A stretch of 64,000 bases of DNA from Verrucomicrobiota bacterium (GTDB taxonomy: Bacteria; Verrucomicrobiota; Verrucomicrobiia; Opitutales; Opitutaceae): assembly GCA_023391285.1 (NCBI GenBank), contig JAEWBF010000066.1, positions 1 through 64,000 of the forward strand, given 5' to 3'. Below, in pieces: positions 1 through 7,641 of the stretch (positions within the stretch are counted from its first letter, which is position 1; the number at the start of each line of letters is the position of its first letter). Made by a program: the position numbers and the translations under genes. Under the pieces are notes generated by a model. That model had not been told where the DNA came from. It was given only the letters and a program-made list of their open reading frames with translations, and did not search any database.

Positions 1-20
1 CCCCCAAACCGCCCCAACCC

Positions 21-62
21 TTGATCCCGATCAATGCCCCGCCGCCGCCTCCGCGCTATTCT
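21..62 (+). promoter_or_regulatory. FNR/CRP-family box with class II promoter
   Basis: TTGATCCCGATCAA at 21-34 is a perfect TTGAT-N4-ATCAA dyad, the FNR consensus, also close to sites of NNR/DNR-type NO regulators. A -10-like TATTCT lies at 57-62, 22 bp after the box. That is the spacing of class II FNR promoters (box centre at -41.5), which puts the predicted transcription start at about base 69, on the A of the ATG of the cupin gene. The box is seen directly; its regulator and the start site are inferred. Confidence 0.75.
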
Positions 63-68
63 CCTCCC

Positions 69-410
69 ATGGCAAACGTCCCTCTCCCTCCGCGCCCCAG
101 CGCCCCCGCGTCCCCCTTCTCGCTCGCGATCGATCCCGCCGCGCCGGAAAGCACCGTGAGCAAATCGCTCCTCCGCGAGGACAACGCTCGCGTCACCCTC
201 TTCAGCTTCGCCGCCGGCCAGGAACTCACGCCGCACACCAACCGCCGCCGCGCCCTCGTCCAGATCCTCTCCGGCGCCTGCGAGTTCTTCTACAACGACA
301 CCTGGCAGCGCCTCGAAGCCGGCACGCTCCTCCATCTTCCGCCGGACCACCTTCACGCCGTCCGCGCGCCCGAGCCGTTCACCATGCTCCTCATCCTCTG
401 CGCCGAATAA
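69..410 (+). CDS. Small single-domain cupin
   Basis: A 113-residue cupin. A proline-rich N-terminus (about residues 1-35) precedes one conserved barrel with the features GQELTPHT (His56), a central LSGACEF strand and LPPDHLHAV (His94, His96), which are likely metal ligands. Length and motif order fit the short cupins found beside DUF2249 and DUF59 genes. The in-frame TTG at 21 is part of the FNR box, so ATG 69 was chosen. If the predicted promoter is right, the transcript is leaderless. A GTG at 156 with an upstream GGAAAG would give an 84-residue product that lacks the usual N-terminal strand. Ligand and reaction are unknown; a sensor or metal-binding role under low oxygen or nitric oxide is inferred from context. 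Confidence 0.75.
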   Translation: MANVPLPPRPSAPASPFSLAIDPAAPESTVSKSLLREDNARVTLFSFAAGQELTPHTNRRRALVQILSGACEFFYNDTWQRLEAGTLLHLPPDHLHAVRAPEPFTMLLILCAE

Positions 411-434
411 AACCCCCACTCACGAATTCATCTT

Positions 435-968
435 ATGGATACAACCATGAACACCACTGCCCCCGCCAACGATCCCGCCCGCTTCGACGTGCGCGTCATC
501 TCCTGCCGCGAAAAACACGCGCTCATCTTCAAACGCTGGGCCGGCCTCGCCGTCGGCGAACACTTCATCCTCGTCAACGATCACGATCCCGTTCCGCTCT
601 ACTACCAATTCGCCGCGCAATTTCCCGACGCCTTCACGTGGGAATACCTCGTCGAGGGCCCCGACGAATTTCAGGTGAAGATCACTCGCACCGCCGCCAC
701 CGCGCCCGTCGAGCTCCGCCCACCCACCGGCGGCTGCGGCTCCGCCCGCAAGAACGCCGGCGCGCTCCTCGACGTCCGCGGACTCGAACCGCCGGAACCC
801 ATGATGCACATCATGGCCGCGCTCGAAAACACGCCGATCGGCGGACAACTCCGCGCGCTCACGGACCGCAAACCCGTCCACCTCCTCGCCGAGCTCGACA
901 CCCGCGGCATCCAACACGCCTCCCACGAACAACCCGACGGCTCCTGGCTCAACACCTTCACCCGCTAG
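435..968 (+). CDS. DUF2249 tandem-domain protein
   Basis: A 177-residue soluble protein with two DUF2249-like (TusA-fold) halves: residues about 15-80 (DVRVISCREKHALIFKRW, then FILVNDHDP) and about 110-177 (LLDVRGLEPPEPMMHI, then KPVHLLAELDTRG). The linker is rich in Ala, Pro and Gly. DUF2249 proteins often sit with cupins, hemerythrins and NO- or nitrite-handling genes, but their biochemistry is not established. The gene starts 24 bp after the cupin stop and is the second gene of the FNR-box unit. ATG 447 is an alternative start. No obvious Shine-Dalgarno sequence precedes either start. Confidence 0.8.
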   Translation: MDTTMNTTAPANDPARFDVRVISCREKHALIFKRWAGLAVGEHFILVNDHDPVPLYYQFAAQFPDAFTWEYLVEGPDEFQVKITRTAATAPVELRPPTGGCGSARKNAGALLDVRGLEPPEPMMHIMAALENTPIGGQLRALTDRKPVHLLAELDTRGIQHASHEQPDGSWLNTFTR

Positions 969-976
969 CTTCAGGT

Positions 977-1036
977 AGGGCGAGGCAGCGTGCCCCGACG
1001 CGTCGGGGTCCCCGCCGAGCCGTCACGCCTCGCCCT
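977..1036. repeat. Nested GC-rich palindrome in operon gap
   Basis: An outer 10-bp inverted repeat (AGGGCGAGGC at 977-986, GCCTCGCCCT at 1027-1036) encloses the perfect 16-bp palindrome CCCCGACGCGTCGGGG at 993-1008. The 'GTAGGGCG' entry resembles the hairpins at 22577, 35718 and 56103. It lies between two co-directional genes and could fold in RNA or form a cruciform. No T-run follows, so a terminator role is unlikely. Confidence 0.8.
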
Positions 1037-1063
1037 CCCTTTCGTATCCGCCCTTTCTATACG

Positions 1064-2383
1064 ATGCTCCCCTCCACGCCGCACCACTCCCCCCTCGCCG
1101 CCGGCGCCATCATCCCGCTTTCCTTCATCTTCACCGGCCTCCTCGCCGCCTTCGCCTCCTCCGCCGCCCTCGTCCTTTTCCCGTCCACCCTCGCTCTGCC
1201 GCACCTGCACCTGCATGTGGTCGCGCTCGCGCACGCATGGCTCCTGGGCGCACTCCTCACCATCTGCTTCGGCGCCGTTTACCAACTCCTGCCCGTCCTC
1301 GCCAACACCGCCTTCACCGGACCTCGCCAGGCCTGGTCACACCTCGCGCTTCATCTCGCCGGCACCGTCGCCATGATCGCCGGCTTCCTCCGCGGCGACC
1401 TGCTCCTCGTCGCCTTCGGCGGCACCGCCGTGTCCGTCGGCGTTGCCCTCTTTTCCGCCAACATCGTTCGCACGCTCCGCACCGCCCCGCGCCTCGATCC
1501 CATCCTCCTCGCCTTCCCCGCCGCCGCCGCGTGGCTCGTCGTCACCGTCTCCGCCGGACTCCTCCTCGCTCTCAACCTCCGCTTCGCTTGGTGGAACCTC
1601 GACGTCCTCGCCCTCCTCCGCGCCCACGCCCACGCCGGTGTCGCCGGTTTCTTCGTCACGCTCACCCAAGGCGCGATGTTCCGCCTCGTCCCGATGTTCA
1701 CTCTCGCCGGCCCGCCCAACCTCCGCCGCGTCAGCATTGCTCTCATCGCCTCTCAAACCGGCCTCCTCCTCCTCATCTCCGCTCTCGCTCTCGACGCCTC
1801 TCTCTTCGTCCTCCTCGGCGCCGCGCTGCTGCTCGCCTCGTTCGCGCTCTCCGCCGTCGAACTCCGCCGCCTCCTCGCGACTCGGAAAAAGAAGCTCCTC
1901 GAACCCGGTCTCCGCGGCTTCTTCCTCGGCCTCGGCTTTCTCGTCTTCGCCGCCATCAACGGCACCGCGCTCGCCGTCGCCAACGACCACCTTCAGGCCG
2001 CCCTCGCTTACGGTGTCGTCGCCATCCTCGGCGGTGTTCTCGCGCTCGTCCAAGGCATGCTCTGCAAAATTATTCCGTTCCTCGTGTGGATGCGTGTTTA
2101 CGGCCCGCGCGTCGGACGCCAACGCACGCCCGTCGCCGCCGCGCTCGGCCGCCCCAATTGCGAACGCGCCTGGCTCCTCGCCCACGTCTGCGGCGTCCTC
2201 GTGCTCGCCGTAGGCTCCTTCACTGCTCATCCGCTCACGCTCACCTTCGGTTCACTCCTCTTCGCCGCTGGCCAGCTCTCGCTGGCGCTCAGCCTCTCGT
2301 CCGTCGCCCGCCACCTCTGGCGCGCCGACCTTCCTCAACCTCTTCCCGCCCCGTTCAACCGCGCCCAACCCGCCGCCTCATGA
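1064..2383 (+). CDS. NnrS / heme-copper oxidase-like 12-TM membrane protein
   Basis: A 439-residue polytopic membrane protein with about twelve hydrophobic segments. Conserved His-rich helices include HLHLHVVALAHAW (about residues 47-60), followed by GAVYQLLPVL, then LLRAHAHAGVAGFF (about 190-203) followed by QGAMFRLVPM, and late in the protein GMLCKIIPFLVW. These patterns match the uncharacterised relatives of cbb3-oxidase subunit I and NnrS found in NO/nitrite gene clusters. Without the full catalytic His set visible, true oxidase activity is not claimed. ATG 1064 was chosen because upstream in-frame sequence is arginine-rich and crosses the palindrome at 977-1036. It overlaps the next gene by ATGA. 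Confidence 0.75.
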   Translation: MLPSTPHHSPLAAGAIIPLSFIFTGLLAAFASSAALVLFPSTLALPHLHLHVVALAHAWLLGALLTICFGAVYQLLPVLANTAFTGPRQAWSHLALHLAGTVAMIAGFLRGDLLLVAFGGTAVSVGVALFSANIVRTLRTAPRLDPILLAFPAAAAWLVVTVSAGLLLALNLRFAWWNLDVLALLRAHAHAGVAGFFVTLTQGAMFRLVPMFTLAGPPNLRRVSIALIASQTGLLLLISALALDASLFVLLGAALLLASFALSAVELRRLLATRKKKLLEPGLRGFFLGLGFLVFAAINGTALAVANDHLQAALAYGVVAILGGVLALVQGMLCKIIPFLVWMRVYGPRVGRQRTPVAAALGRPNCERAWLLAHVCGVLVLAVGSFTAHPLTLTFGSLLFAAGQLSLALSLSSVARHLWRADLPQPLPAPFNRAQPAAS

Positions 2384-2697
2384 ATACCACCGAAGCGCTC
2401 ACCACGGAAACCATCTGGTCCACACTCGCCACCATCCTCGATCCGGAATTCGGCCTCAACATCGTCGACATGGGTCTCGTCTACGACGTGAAACTCGACG
2501 GCCCCAACGTCGCCGTTGCGATGACTCTCACCACCCCTTCATGCCCCGCCGGCGACATGATTTTCGACGGCGCCCGTGCCGCGCTCTCCGCCCTCCCCGG
2601 CATCGGCGAGGTCCGCGTCGACCTCGTCTGGGACCCCGCGTGGAACAGCAACATGCTCACCGACGAAGCCCGCCGCTACCTCGGCTGGACCAAATAA
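2380..2697 (+). CDS. MIP18/DUF59 metal-sulfur cluster assembly factor
   Basis: A 105-residue DUF59 (SufT/PaaD/MIP18-like) protein. It shows the family signature DPEFGLNIVDMGLVYDV (residues about 22-38) and the reactive-cysteine loop TTPSCPAGDMIF (about 52-63), then LVWDPAWNSNMLTDEARRYLG near the C-terminus. Relatives help assemble or transfer Fe-S clusters. The start overlaps the membrane-protein stop (ATGA), so translation is probably coupled. Its place in the FNR-box unit suggests repair or supply of Fe-S clusters under NO or low oxygen; this is inference. Confidence 0.85.
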   Translation: MNTTEALTTETIWSTLATILDPEFGLNIVDMGLVYDVKLDGPNVAVAMTLTTPSCPAGDMIFDGARAALSALPGIGEVRVDLVWDPAWNSNMLTDEARRYLGWTK

Positions 2698-2720
2698 CTC
2701 TCGGCCCCGGCGTCGCCGAA

Positions 2721-2832
2721 AAAGCTCCAAGATCCAAGCACCAAGCTCCAGAGAACCTTCAACTCCCAATTCCGACTTGGAATCTGCTTTTTGAACATTC
2801 TCTGGAGCTTGGATCTTGGATCCTGGAGCTTT
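2721..2832. repeat. 35-bp inverted repeat between convergent genes
   Basis: Arms at 2721-2755 and 2798-2832 pair over 35 positions with three mismatches around a 42-nt loop. Each arm is built of imperfect 8-mers such as AAGCTCCA and AGATCC. The right arm ends two bases before the dsbD stop codon, while the left arm starts 23 bp after the DUF59 stop. A single-arm relative occurs at 20338-20371, also between convergent genes. Possible bidirectional RNA 3' end element; no T-tract. Confidence 0.85.
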
Positions 2833-2834
2833 CC

Positions 2835-4991
2835 CTACCCCTCCCGCACCGCCTCCAACACAATCCCCGGCGTCAGCAACTCCGGCAAAATCACCGGCTC
2901 CGCCTCACCCGGTTTCCACACCAAATTAAACGGCACCGCCGACCGCTGATACTTCGCCAGCTCCGCCGTGATCCGCGGATCCTTGTTCGTCCAGTCCGCG
3001 CGCAACGTCGCCACGTTCCTGTCCGCAAACTCCTTCAATACCTCGTCCGAGCCGAACACGACCTTCTTGTTCGTCTGGCACGTGAAGCACCACCGCGCCG
3101 TGAAGTCGACATACACCACGCGCCCTTCCGCCCGCAGCTTTTCCACCGCCTCCGGACTCCACGGCTCCCACGTCACACCGCCCGACACCACCGTCGCGCC
3201 CGAACTCTGCACCGCCGCCGACGCCTTCGGCCAACCGAGCCACACGCCCGCCGCACCCACGATCACCAGCGCGGCCACGCCAAAGTTCCTCCGCCCGCTC
3301 GACGCTCCCGGCGCCGTCCACCGCCCATAAAACCACACGCCCATCGCCACCAGCACGAGGCCGAGCAATAAATACTGCAGCCCTTCCTCGTTCACCTGCC
3401 CCGCGAGCACCCAGATCAGGTATCCAACGGTCGCATACAGGGGAAACGCCATGAACTGCTTGAACGTCTCCATCCACGCACCCGGCCGCGGCAGCACTTT
3501 CACCGCCTGCGGAAAGGCCGACAGCAACAGGTAAGGCGTCGACAAGCCGATCGCGATCGCCGTGAAGATCGCGAACGACTCCACCGTCGACAATGCCAGC
3601 GCCGCTCCCAGCGCCGGCGCCAGAAACGGCGCCGAGCACGGCGTCGCCACCACCGTCGCGAGCACGCCCGTGAAAAACGATCCGCCATAACCCGACTTCG
3701 TCTGCAACTCCCCGCCGATCGCCGTCGCCCGCAGCCCAAACTCGAACACCCCGCTCATGTTCAACGCGAACACCAGCAACAGCACCGCCAGCGCATACAC
3801 AAACGCCGGCGACTGCAGCTGAAATCCCCATCCCAACTCCGCCCCGCCCGCTCGCAAAATCGCCAGCACCGCCGCGAGCGCCCAAAACGACAGCAACACC
3901 CCCAGCGTGAACACCAGCCCATGCGCCACGATCTTCCCGCGCTCATGCCCCGCCTGGTTCACGAAGCCCAGTATCTTGATTCCCAATACGGGAAACACGC
4001 ACGGCATCAGGTTCAAAATCAATCCGCCCACAAACGCCAACAACAGCGTCCCCGACAACCCACTCGCCGCGCCGCTCGCCGAACCGCCGCCCACCTCTCC
4101 GCCTTTCGCCGCCGCACCGGTCGCCCCCTCCGACTCGCCCAACGCCGCATTCACGAACATCCCCCGCATCTTCCCTCCCGGCAGCCATCCACCGCTCGCC
4201 GTGATCACCCCTTTCAAATGCGTCGCATCCTGCGGCCCATCCGGCGAAATCGGCGCGCGAATCGTGTATCCGCCGCCTGGATTCGCCTGCACTTCCTGCG
4301 GCAGATCGTAGGCCACCAGATTGTCCTCCGCAAACACATGCAGCTCCCCCGGCGCCGCCGCGTTCGCCGCGCCACCCGCTGGTTGCACCGTCACGACCAT
4401 CGTCTTCCCCTCCTTGCGCGCGGCTACTTTCCATTCCGCCAACGCCCGTGGCATCTCCGCGACCGTCGCCGCAATCTCATCATTCCACTCGCTCGGCTGC
4501 GGCGCCTCGCCGCGCACCGGCAGCGTCAAGCTCACCTCCTGATCGCCCGGGATGCACACATCCGCGCACATCAACCAGCTCGCATGCGCCTTCAGCTCCA
4601 CCGTCCCGCCCGCAGCCAAATTCGCCGGCGGCGTGATCGTCACCGGCAAATACGTCACGCCTTCATACCCATTCCCCATCACCGTCCCCTTGCTGTCCTT
4701 CAACACCACCGGCGCCGGCCACTGAATCTCCCCCGCCGAAAACCCTTCCGGCAGCATCCACTCCAACGATGTCGGATAACCCGTCCCCGGATTGATCCAA
4801 TACGTGTGCCAGTGCGGTTCATGCTCCAGCCGCAACGCCACCGTAAACGCCCGCCCCGGCTGCACCGACTCCTCCGCCGCCACCAGCGTCGCCTTCACGT
4901 GCTGCGGCGCACCCCCAAATGCCGCGTGCGCCACCTGCGCGATCACCGGCAGCAAACCCATCCAAAACGCGACGCAGCGGAGCAACTTCAT
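2835..4991 (-). CDS. dsbD: Thiol:disulfide interchange protein DsbD
   Basis: A 718-residue inner-membrane protein carrying electrons from cytoplasmic thioredoxin to the periplasm. Order: signal peptide (MKLLRCVAFWMGLLPVIAQ), N-terminal DsbD-alpha domain with the cysteine pair in WLMCADVCIPG, an Ala/Gly-rich linker, a CcdA-like eight-helix core from about residue 312 with conserved cysteines in LMPCVFPVLG and VATPCSAPFL, and a C-terminal thioredoxin domain with WCFTC (about residue 635) and a cis-proline segment near the end. ATG 4991 was chosen because it gives the signal peptide directly; ATG 5003 is possible. The gene is convergent with the DUF59 gene, and the gap is filled by a long inverted repeat. 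Confidence 0.93.
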   Translation of the reverse strand: MKLLRCVAFWMGLLPVIAQVAHAAFGGAPQHVKATLVAAEESVQPGRAFTVALRLEHEPHWHTYWINPGTGYPTSLEWMLPEGFSAGEIQWPAPVVLKDSKGTVMGNGYEGVTYLPVTITPPANLAAGGTVELKAHASWLMCADVCIPGDQEVSLTLPVRGEAPQPSEWNDEIAATVAEMPRALAEWKVAARKEGKTMVVTVQPAGGAANAAAPGELHVFAEDNLVAYDLPQEVQANPGGGYTIRAPISPDGPQDATHLKGVITASGGWLPGGKMRGMFVNAALGESEGATGAAAKGGEVGGGSASGAASGLSGTLLLAFVGGLILNLMPCVFPVLGIKILGFVNQAGHERGKIVAHGLVFTLGVLLSFWALAAVLAILRAGGAELGWGFQLQSPAFVYALAVLLLVFALNMSGVFEFGLRATAIGGELQTKSGYGGSFFTGVLATVVATPCSAPFLAPALGAALALSTVESFAIFTAIAIGLSTPYLLLSAFPQAVKVLPRPGAWMETFKQFMAFPLYATVGYLIWVLAGQVNEEGLQYLLLGLVLVAMGVWFYGRWTAPGASSGRRNFGVAALVIVGAAGVWLGWPKASAAVQSSGATVVSGGVTWEPWSPEAVEKLRAEGRVVYVDFTARWCFTCQTNKKVVFGSDEVLKEFADRNVATLRADWTNKDPRITAELAKYQRSAVPFNLVWKPGEAEPVILPELLTPGIVLEAVREG

Positions 4992-5081
4992 GACGGCAAA
5001 CATGTGGAGTCTGACGCACGAGGCAAAGCCCGGGTGGCAAATTCCCCCACACCTTCTCCGTAACAACTTTGTCGCCACCCC

Positions 5082-5113
5082 CTCTTTGCGCCTTCTTGCG
5101 CCTCTTTGCGGCT
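5082..5113. repeat. TTTGCGCC word repeat
   Basis: Imperfect tandem copies of a 9-10-bp word (CTTTGCGCCTTCTTGCGCCT followed by CTTTGCGGC). The same family occurs at 26350-26427, 33493-33522 and 37264-37292. Here it sits in the gap upstream of dsbD, 24-55 bp before the stop side of the membrane-protein gene. Confidence 0.8.
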
Positions 5114-5135
5114 ATCTCCTCGCCCAACCTCACGT

Positions 5136-5822
5136 TCACTCCCGCTTCATCTGATGCGCCACCAGCAGCGTGAAAAAGCACAGCACCAGATTCTGCAGCG
5201 GCAGCTGCAACGCCGTCGGCAACGCATAAATGATGCACACCGCCGGCAGCCACACCCCGACATTGGAAATCAACACCGGCACCACCCGCCGCCAAATCCA
5301 CCTTCCCGCACGCACATCCGCCCGCACCGCCCCCGCATCGAACCGCGCCATCACCCACTCGTAGAACAGCACCGTCACCGGCACCGCCACCAACGGACAA
5401 TACACAAACTGATCGATCACCGTCTTCACCGCGATCGTCCCAACATCATTCCCCTCACCCACGAACCGCGCCAGCAGCCGATACAACAAATCCACCTCAA
5501 ATCCCTTGTAAGCCCAGAACGCCGTGATCGCCCCCGCCTGCGCCACCGAGTAACGCCCCCGCGTCGCCCGCCGCAGCTTGAGATACACCATCGGCAACAA
5601 CCCACCGAAGAACCCCGTCGACACAATCGATAGCCCCACCCCCACGTCCTCACGCCACTCCACCAACCGCCCCAACACCTCCCGCGTCGCGTCATCGCGA
5701 TAATACGCCAGCACCAGCGCCAGCGCCGCCACCTGCAGCACCAACCCCGGCACCAAATTCGCGCGCGCACTCCGCACCCCCGACCGCCACGGCGCCTCCC
5801 CCAGCATCACCCCGTTCGACAT
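5136..5822 (-). CDS. Four-helix membrane protein, possibly Mpv17/PMP22-like
   Basis: A 228-residue membrane protein with four to five hydrophobic helices. The pattern GLLPMVYLKL, then VKTVIDQFVYCPLVAVP, then a tryptophan-flanked RRVVPVLISNVGVWLP followed by a final helix resembles the order of motifs in Mpv17/PMP22 proteins (G-x-P...Y, K-x-x-x-DQ-x-x-x-x-P, W-x-x-P...N-x-x-x-P). The match is by eye and partial, so a plain uncharacterised membrane protein is equally possible. ATG 5822 (MSNGVMLGE) was preferred to an upstream in-frame start. It is transcribed in the same direction as dsbD. Confidence 0.6.
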   Translation of the reverse strand: MSNGVMLGEAPWRSGVRSARANLVPGLVLQVAALALVLAYYRDDATREVLGRLVEWREDVGVGLSIVSTGFFGGLLPMVYLKLRRATRGRYSVAQAGAITAFWAYKGFEVDLLYRLLARFVGEGNDVGTIAVKTVIDQFVYCPLVAVPVTVLFYEWVMARFDAGAVRADVRAGRWIWRRVVPVLISNVGVWLPAVCIIYALPTALQLPLQNLVLCFFTLLVAHQMKRE

Positions 5823-5889
5823 AAATTCCCGCCGACCTTCCTTCCAACACCCCACCCCGCCAAGCCCATTCCCCCGTCCCCCTCCTCCT

Positions 5890-5961
5890 CTTTCTCTTTC
5901 TCTTTCTCTTTCTCCTACTCCGCTCTTGATCCTACCTCCGTGCCTCCGCGCCTCTGTGGTT
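5890..5961. repeat. CTTTCT tract and CCGTGCCTCCG word repeat
   Basis: The 281-base gap 5823-6103 has no gene. It holds a homopyrimidine tandem tract of CTTTCT units (5890-5914) and a degenerate word repeat reading CTCCGTGCCTCCGCGCCTCT then GTGGTTC (5937-5961), related to the 'CCGTGTCCATCCGTGGTT' family at 27966. A hairpin unit follows at 6028. Confidence 0.7.
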
Positions 5962-6027
5962 CAAACCCTCATCCCCGCCCGCTCCGTCACCGCATCGCCG
6001 CATCCACGGCGCGTCTCGTCTTCTCTA

Positions 6028-6054
6028 TGTAGGAGCCTGCTTGCAGGCGATTTT
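6028..6054. repeat. TGTAGGAGCCTGC hairpin repeat
   Basis: TGTAGG leads into AGCCTGCTTGCAGGCGATTT. The arms GCCTGC and GCAGGC pair around TT. A near-identical copy is at 61118-61144. This copy stands alone in the intergenic region downstream of the HTH gene. Confidence 0.8.
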
Positions 6055-6103
6055 CCCGTCAGTCGTCCAAATCCTCCCGCCCTCCGCCCTGCCGCCCCCC
6101 ACC

Positions 6104-6463
6104 TCACCCCAAATCCCGCCCATGATTCCGCGCATGCAGCCAAGCCAGCAACAACAGCGTGCGTTCCGCATCCGGCAAAGCACTCCGTTTGTTGAACAAA
6201 TCGTGCACCCGTTGCCGCGGCACCCCTAAAATCCGCGCCAGCCTCGCCTTCTCTCCCCGCCGCCCGAGCTGCGCGTCCACCGCCGCCGCCAACTCATTCC
6301 ATAACGGCGTCTCCACCCCCGGCTTCAACGCCAGCCCGCGCTTCGGCCGCGCCACCCGCTGCCCTCCTTTCGCCGCCTTCGCCGCCGTCTTCAGCGCCGC
6401 CTCCATCAACGCATACGACAAATCCGATGAAATCGTCAGGCCCCGGGAAACGTCCGCTTGCAT
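6104..6463 (-). CDS. Small helix-turn-helix regulator
   Basis: A 119-residue protein. Its C-terminal half has a predicted XRE-like helix-turn-helix: EKARLARILGVPRQRVHDLF (about residues 71-90) followed by a long LLLLAWLHARN helix. The N-terminal half is Ala/Lys-rich with no recognised domain and could mediate dimerisation or ligand sensing. ATG 6463 was chosen over an upstream GTG. It is divergent from the aldo/keto reductase gene across 131 bp that include the AT-rich stretch CATTATATTACAAC near 6499-6512, a likely promoter region. It may control that neighbour; this is inference. Confidence 0.6.
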   Translation of the reverse strand: MQADVSRGLTISSDLSYALMEAALKTAAKAAKGGQRVARPKRGLALKPGVETPLWNELAAAVDAQLGRRGEKARLARILGVPRQRVHDLFNKRSALPDAERTLLLLAWLHARNHGRDLG

Positions 6464-6594
6464 GCCCGCCATCCTGCGCACCCAAGCCGACTAGTCATGC
6501 ATTATATTACAACCTTTCCCCTCACCCGGCACCGATCCTCCTCTCCCTCGCACGTCGACTTGCCTCCCCCTCACCTCACTCCACCGTCAACGCC

Positions 6595-7578
6595 ATGAAC
6601 ACTCGCCCTTTTGGCACCACCGGACGCACCGTCAGCGAAGTCGGACTCGGCTGCTGGCAAATCGGCGGAAACTGGGGCGATGTCTCCGACGAAACCGCCC
6701 TCCAAACCCTTCGCGCCGCCTTCGACGCCGGCACCACGCTCTTCGACACCGCCGATGTTTACGGCGACGGCCGCAGCGAAACCCTCATCGGCAAATTCCT
6801 CCAGCAAACGCGCGCCGACATCTACGTCGCCACCAAGCTCGGTCGTTTCAGCCCGCCCGGCTGGCCCGACAACTTCACGCGCGCCGGCATCCGCCAACAC
6901 ACCGAAGCCTCGCTCAACCGCCTCGGCGTCGACGCCCTCGATCTCACCCAGCTCCACTGCATCCCGTTCGAGGTCCTCCAGCGCGGCGAGGTCTTCGAAC
7001 ACCTCCGCGAACTCAAACGCGAAGGCAAAATCCGCGACTTCGGCGTCAGCGTCGAATCCATGGAAGAAGCCCTCTTCTGCGTGAAACAAGACGGCGTCGC
7101 CTCGCTCCAAATCATCTTCAATCTCTTCCGCCAAAAACCCGCGCAGGTCCTCTTCGACGAAGCCAAACGCCGCCAAGTCGCCCTCCTCGTCCGCCTCCCG
7201 CTCGCCAGCGGTCTCCTCGGCGGAAAAATGACCAAAGCCACCTCTTTCCCCGCCGACGACCACCGCAACTTCAACCGCGATGGCGCCGCCTTCAACGTCG
7301 GCGAAACCTTCGCCGGACTTCCGTTCAACAAGGGCGTCGAGCTCGCCGACACCCTCAAATCCTTCGTCCCCGCCGGCGTCTCCCTCCCCGAGCTCGCCCT
7401 TCGCTGGTGCCTCGATTTCGATGCCGTCACCGCGATCATCCCCGGCGCCAAAAACCCCGGCCAAGCCCGCGCCAACACCCGCGCCTCCTCGCTGCCTCCC
7501 CTTCGGCCAGACCTTCACGCCAAGCTCGCCGACTTCTACACCCGCGAAGTCGCCGCCCACATCCGCGGCCCGTATTGA
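6595..7578 (+). CDS. Aldo/keto reductase
   Basis: A 327-residue NAD(P)H-dependent aldo/keto reductase. It shows the (beta/alpha)8 markers MNTRPFGTTGRTVSEVGLGC at the start, the catalytic Asp/Tyr region FDTADVYGDGRSE (about residues 48-60), the catalytic Lys in IYVATKLGRF (about 80-89), the active-site His in LTQLHC, and the C-terminal cofactor segment AIIPGAKNPGQARANT. The substrate cannot be read from sequence. It is divergent from a small HTH gene. A 20-base hairpin repeat starts 28 bp after the stop. Confidence 0.9.
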   Translation: MNTRPFGTTGRTVSEVGLGCWQIGGNWGDVSDETALQTLRAAFDAGTTLFDTADVYGDGRSETLIGKFLQQTRADIYVATKLGRFSPPGWPDNFTRAGIRQHTEASLNRLGVDALDLTQLHCIPFEVLQRGEVFEHLRELKREGKIRDFGVSVESMEEALFCVKQDGVASLQIIFNLFRQKPAQVLFDEAKRRQVALLVRLPLASGLLGGKMTKATSFPADDHRNFNRDGAAFNVGETFAGLPFNKGVELADTLKSFVPAGVSLPELALRWCLDFDAVTAIIPGAKNPGQARANTRASSLPPLRPDLHAKLADFYTREVAAHIRGPY

Positions 7579-7605
7579 AATTCTGAATTCACTCCGCCGA
7601 TGGAG

Positions 7606-7625
7606 GCGCGGTGCCCCCACCGCGC
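7606..7625. repeat. GCGCGGTG hairpin repeat
   Basis: Perfect 8-bp arms GCGCGGTG and CACCGCGC with a CCCC loop lie between two convergent genes. The same unit appears at 35752-35771 (perfect) and, translated inside a gene, at 38608-38631. Confidence 0.85.
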
Positions 7626-7641
7626 TGCCGTAAGCCTTCCC

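Noticed and set aside
638..1063. N-terminal extension of the NnrS-like membrane protein
   Set aside because: It is Arg/Pro-rich, overlaps the DUF2249 gene in another frame and runs through the palindrome at 977-1036; ATG 1064 starts the hydrophobic protein.
1337..2230. Long minus-strand open frames opposite the membrane protein and similar ones elsewhere
   Set aside because: Glu/Gly/Ala-rich or Arg-rich translations opposite well-supported genes are expected shadows in GC-rich DNA.
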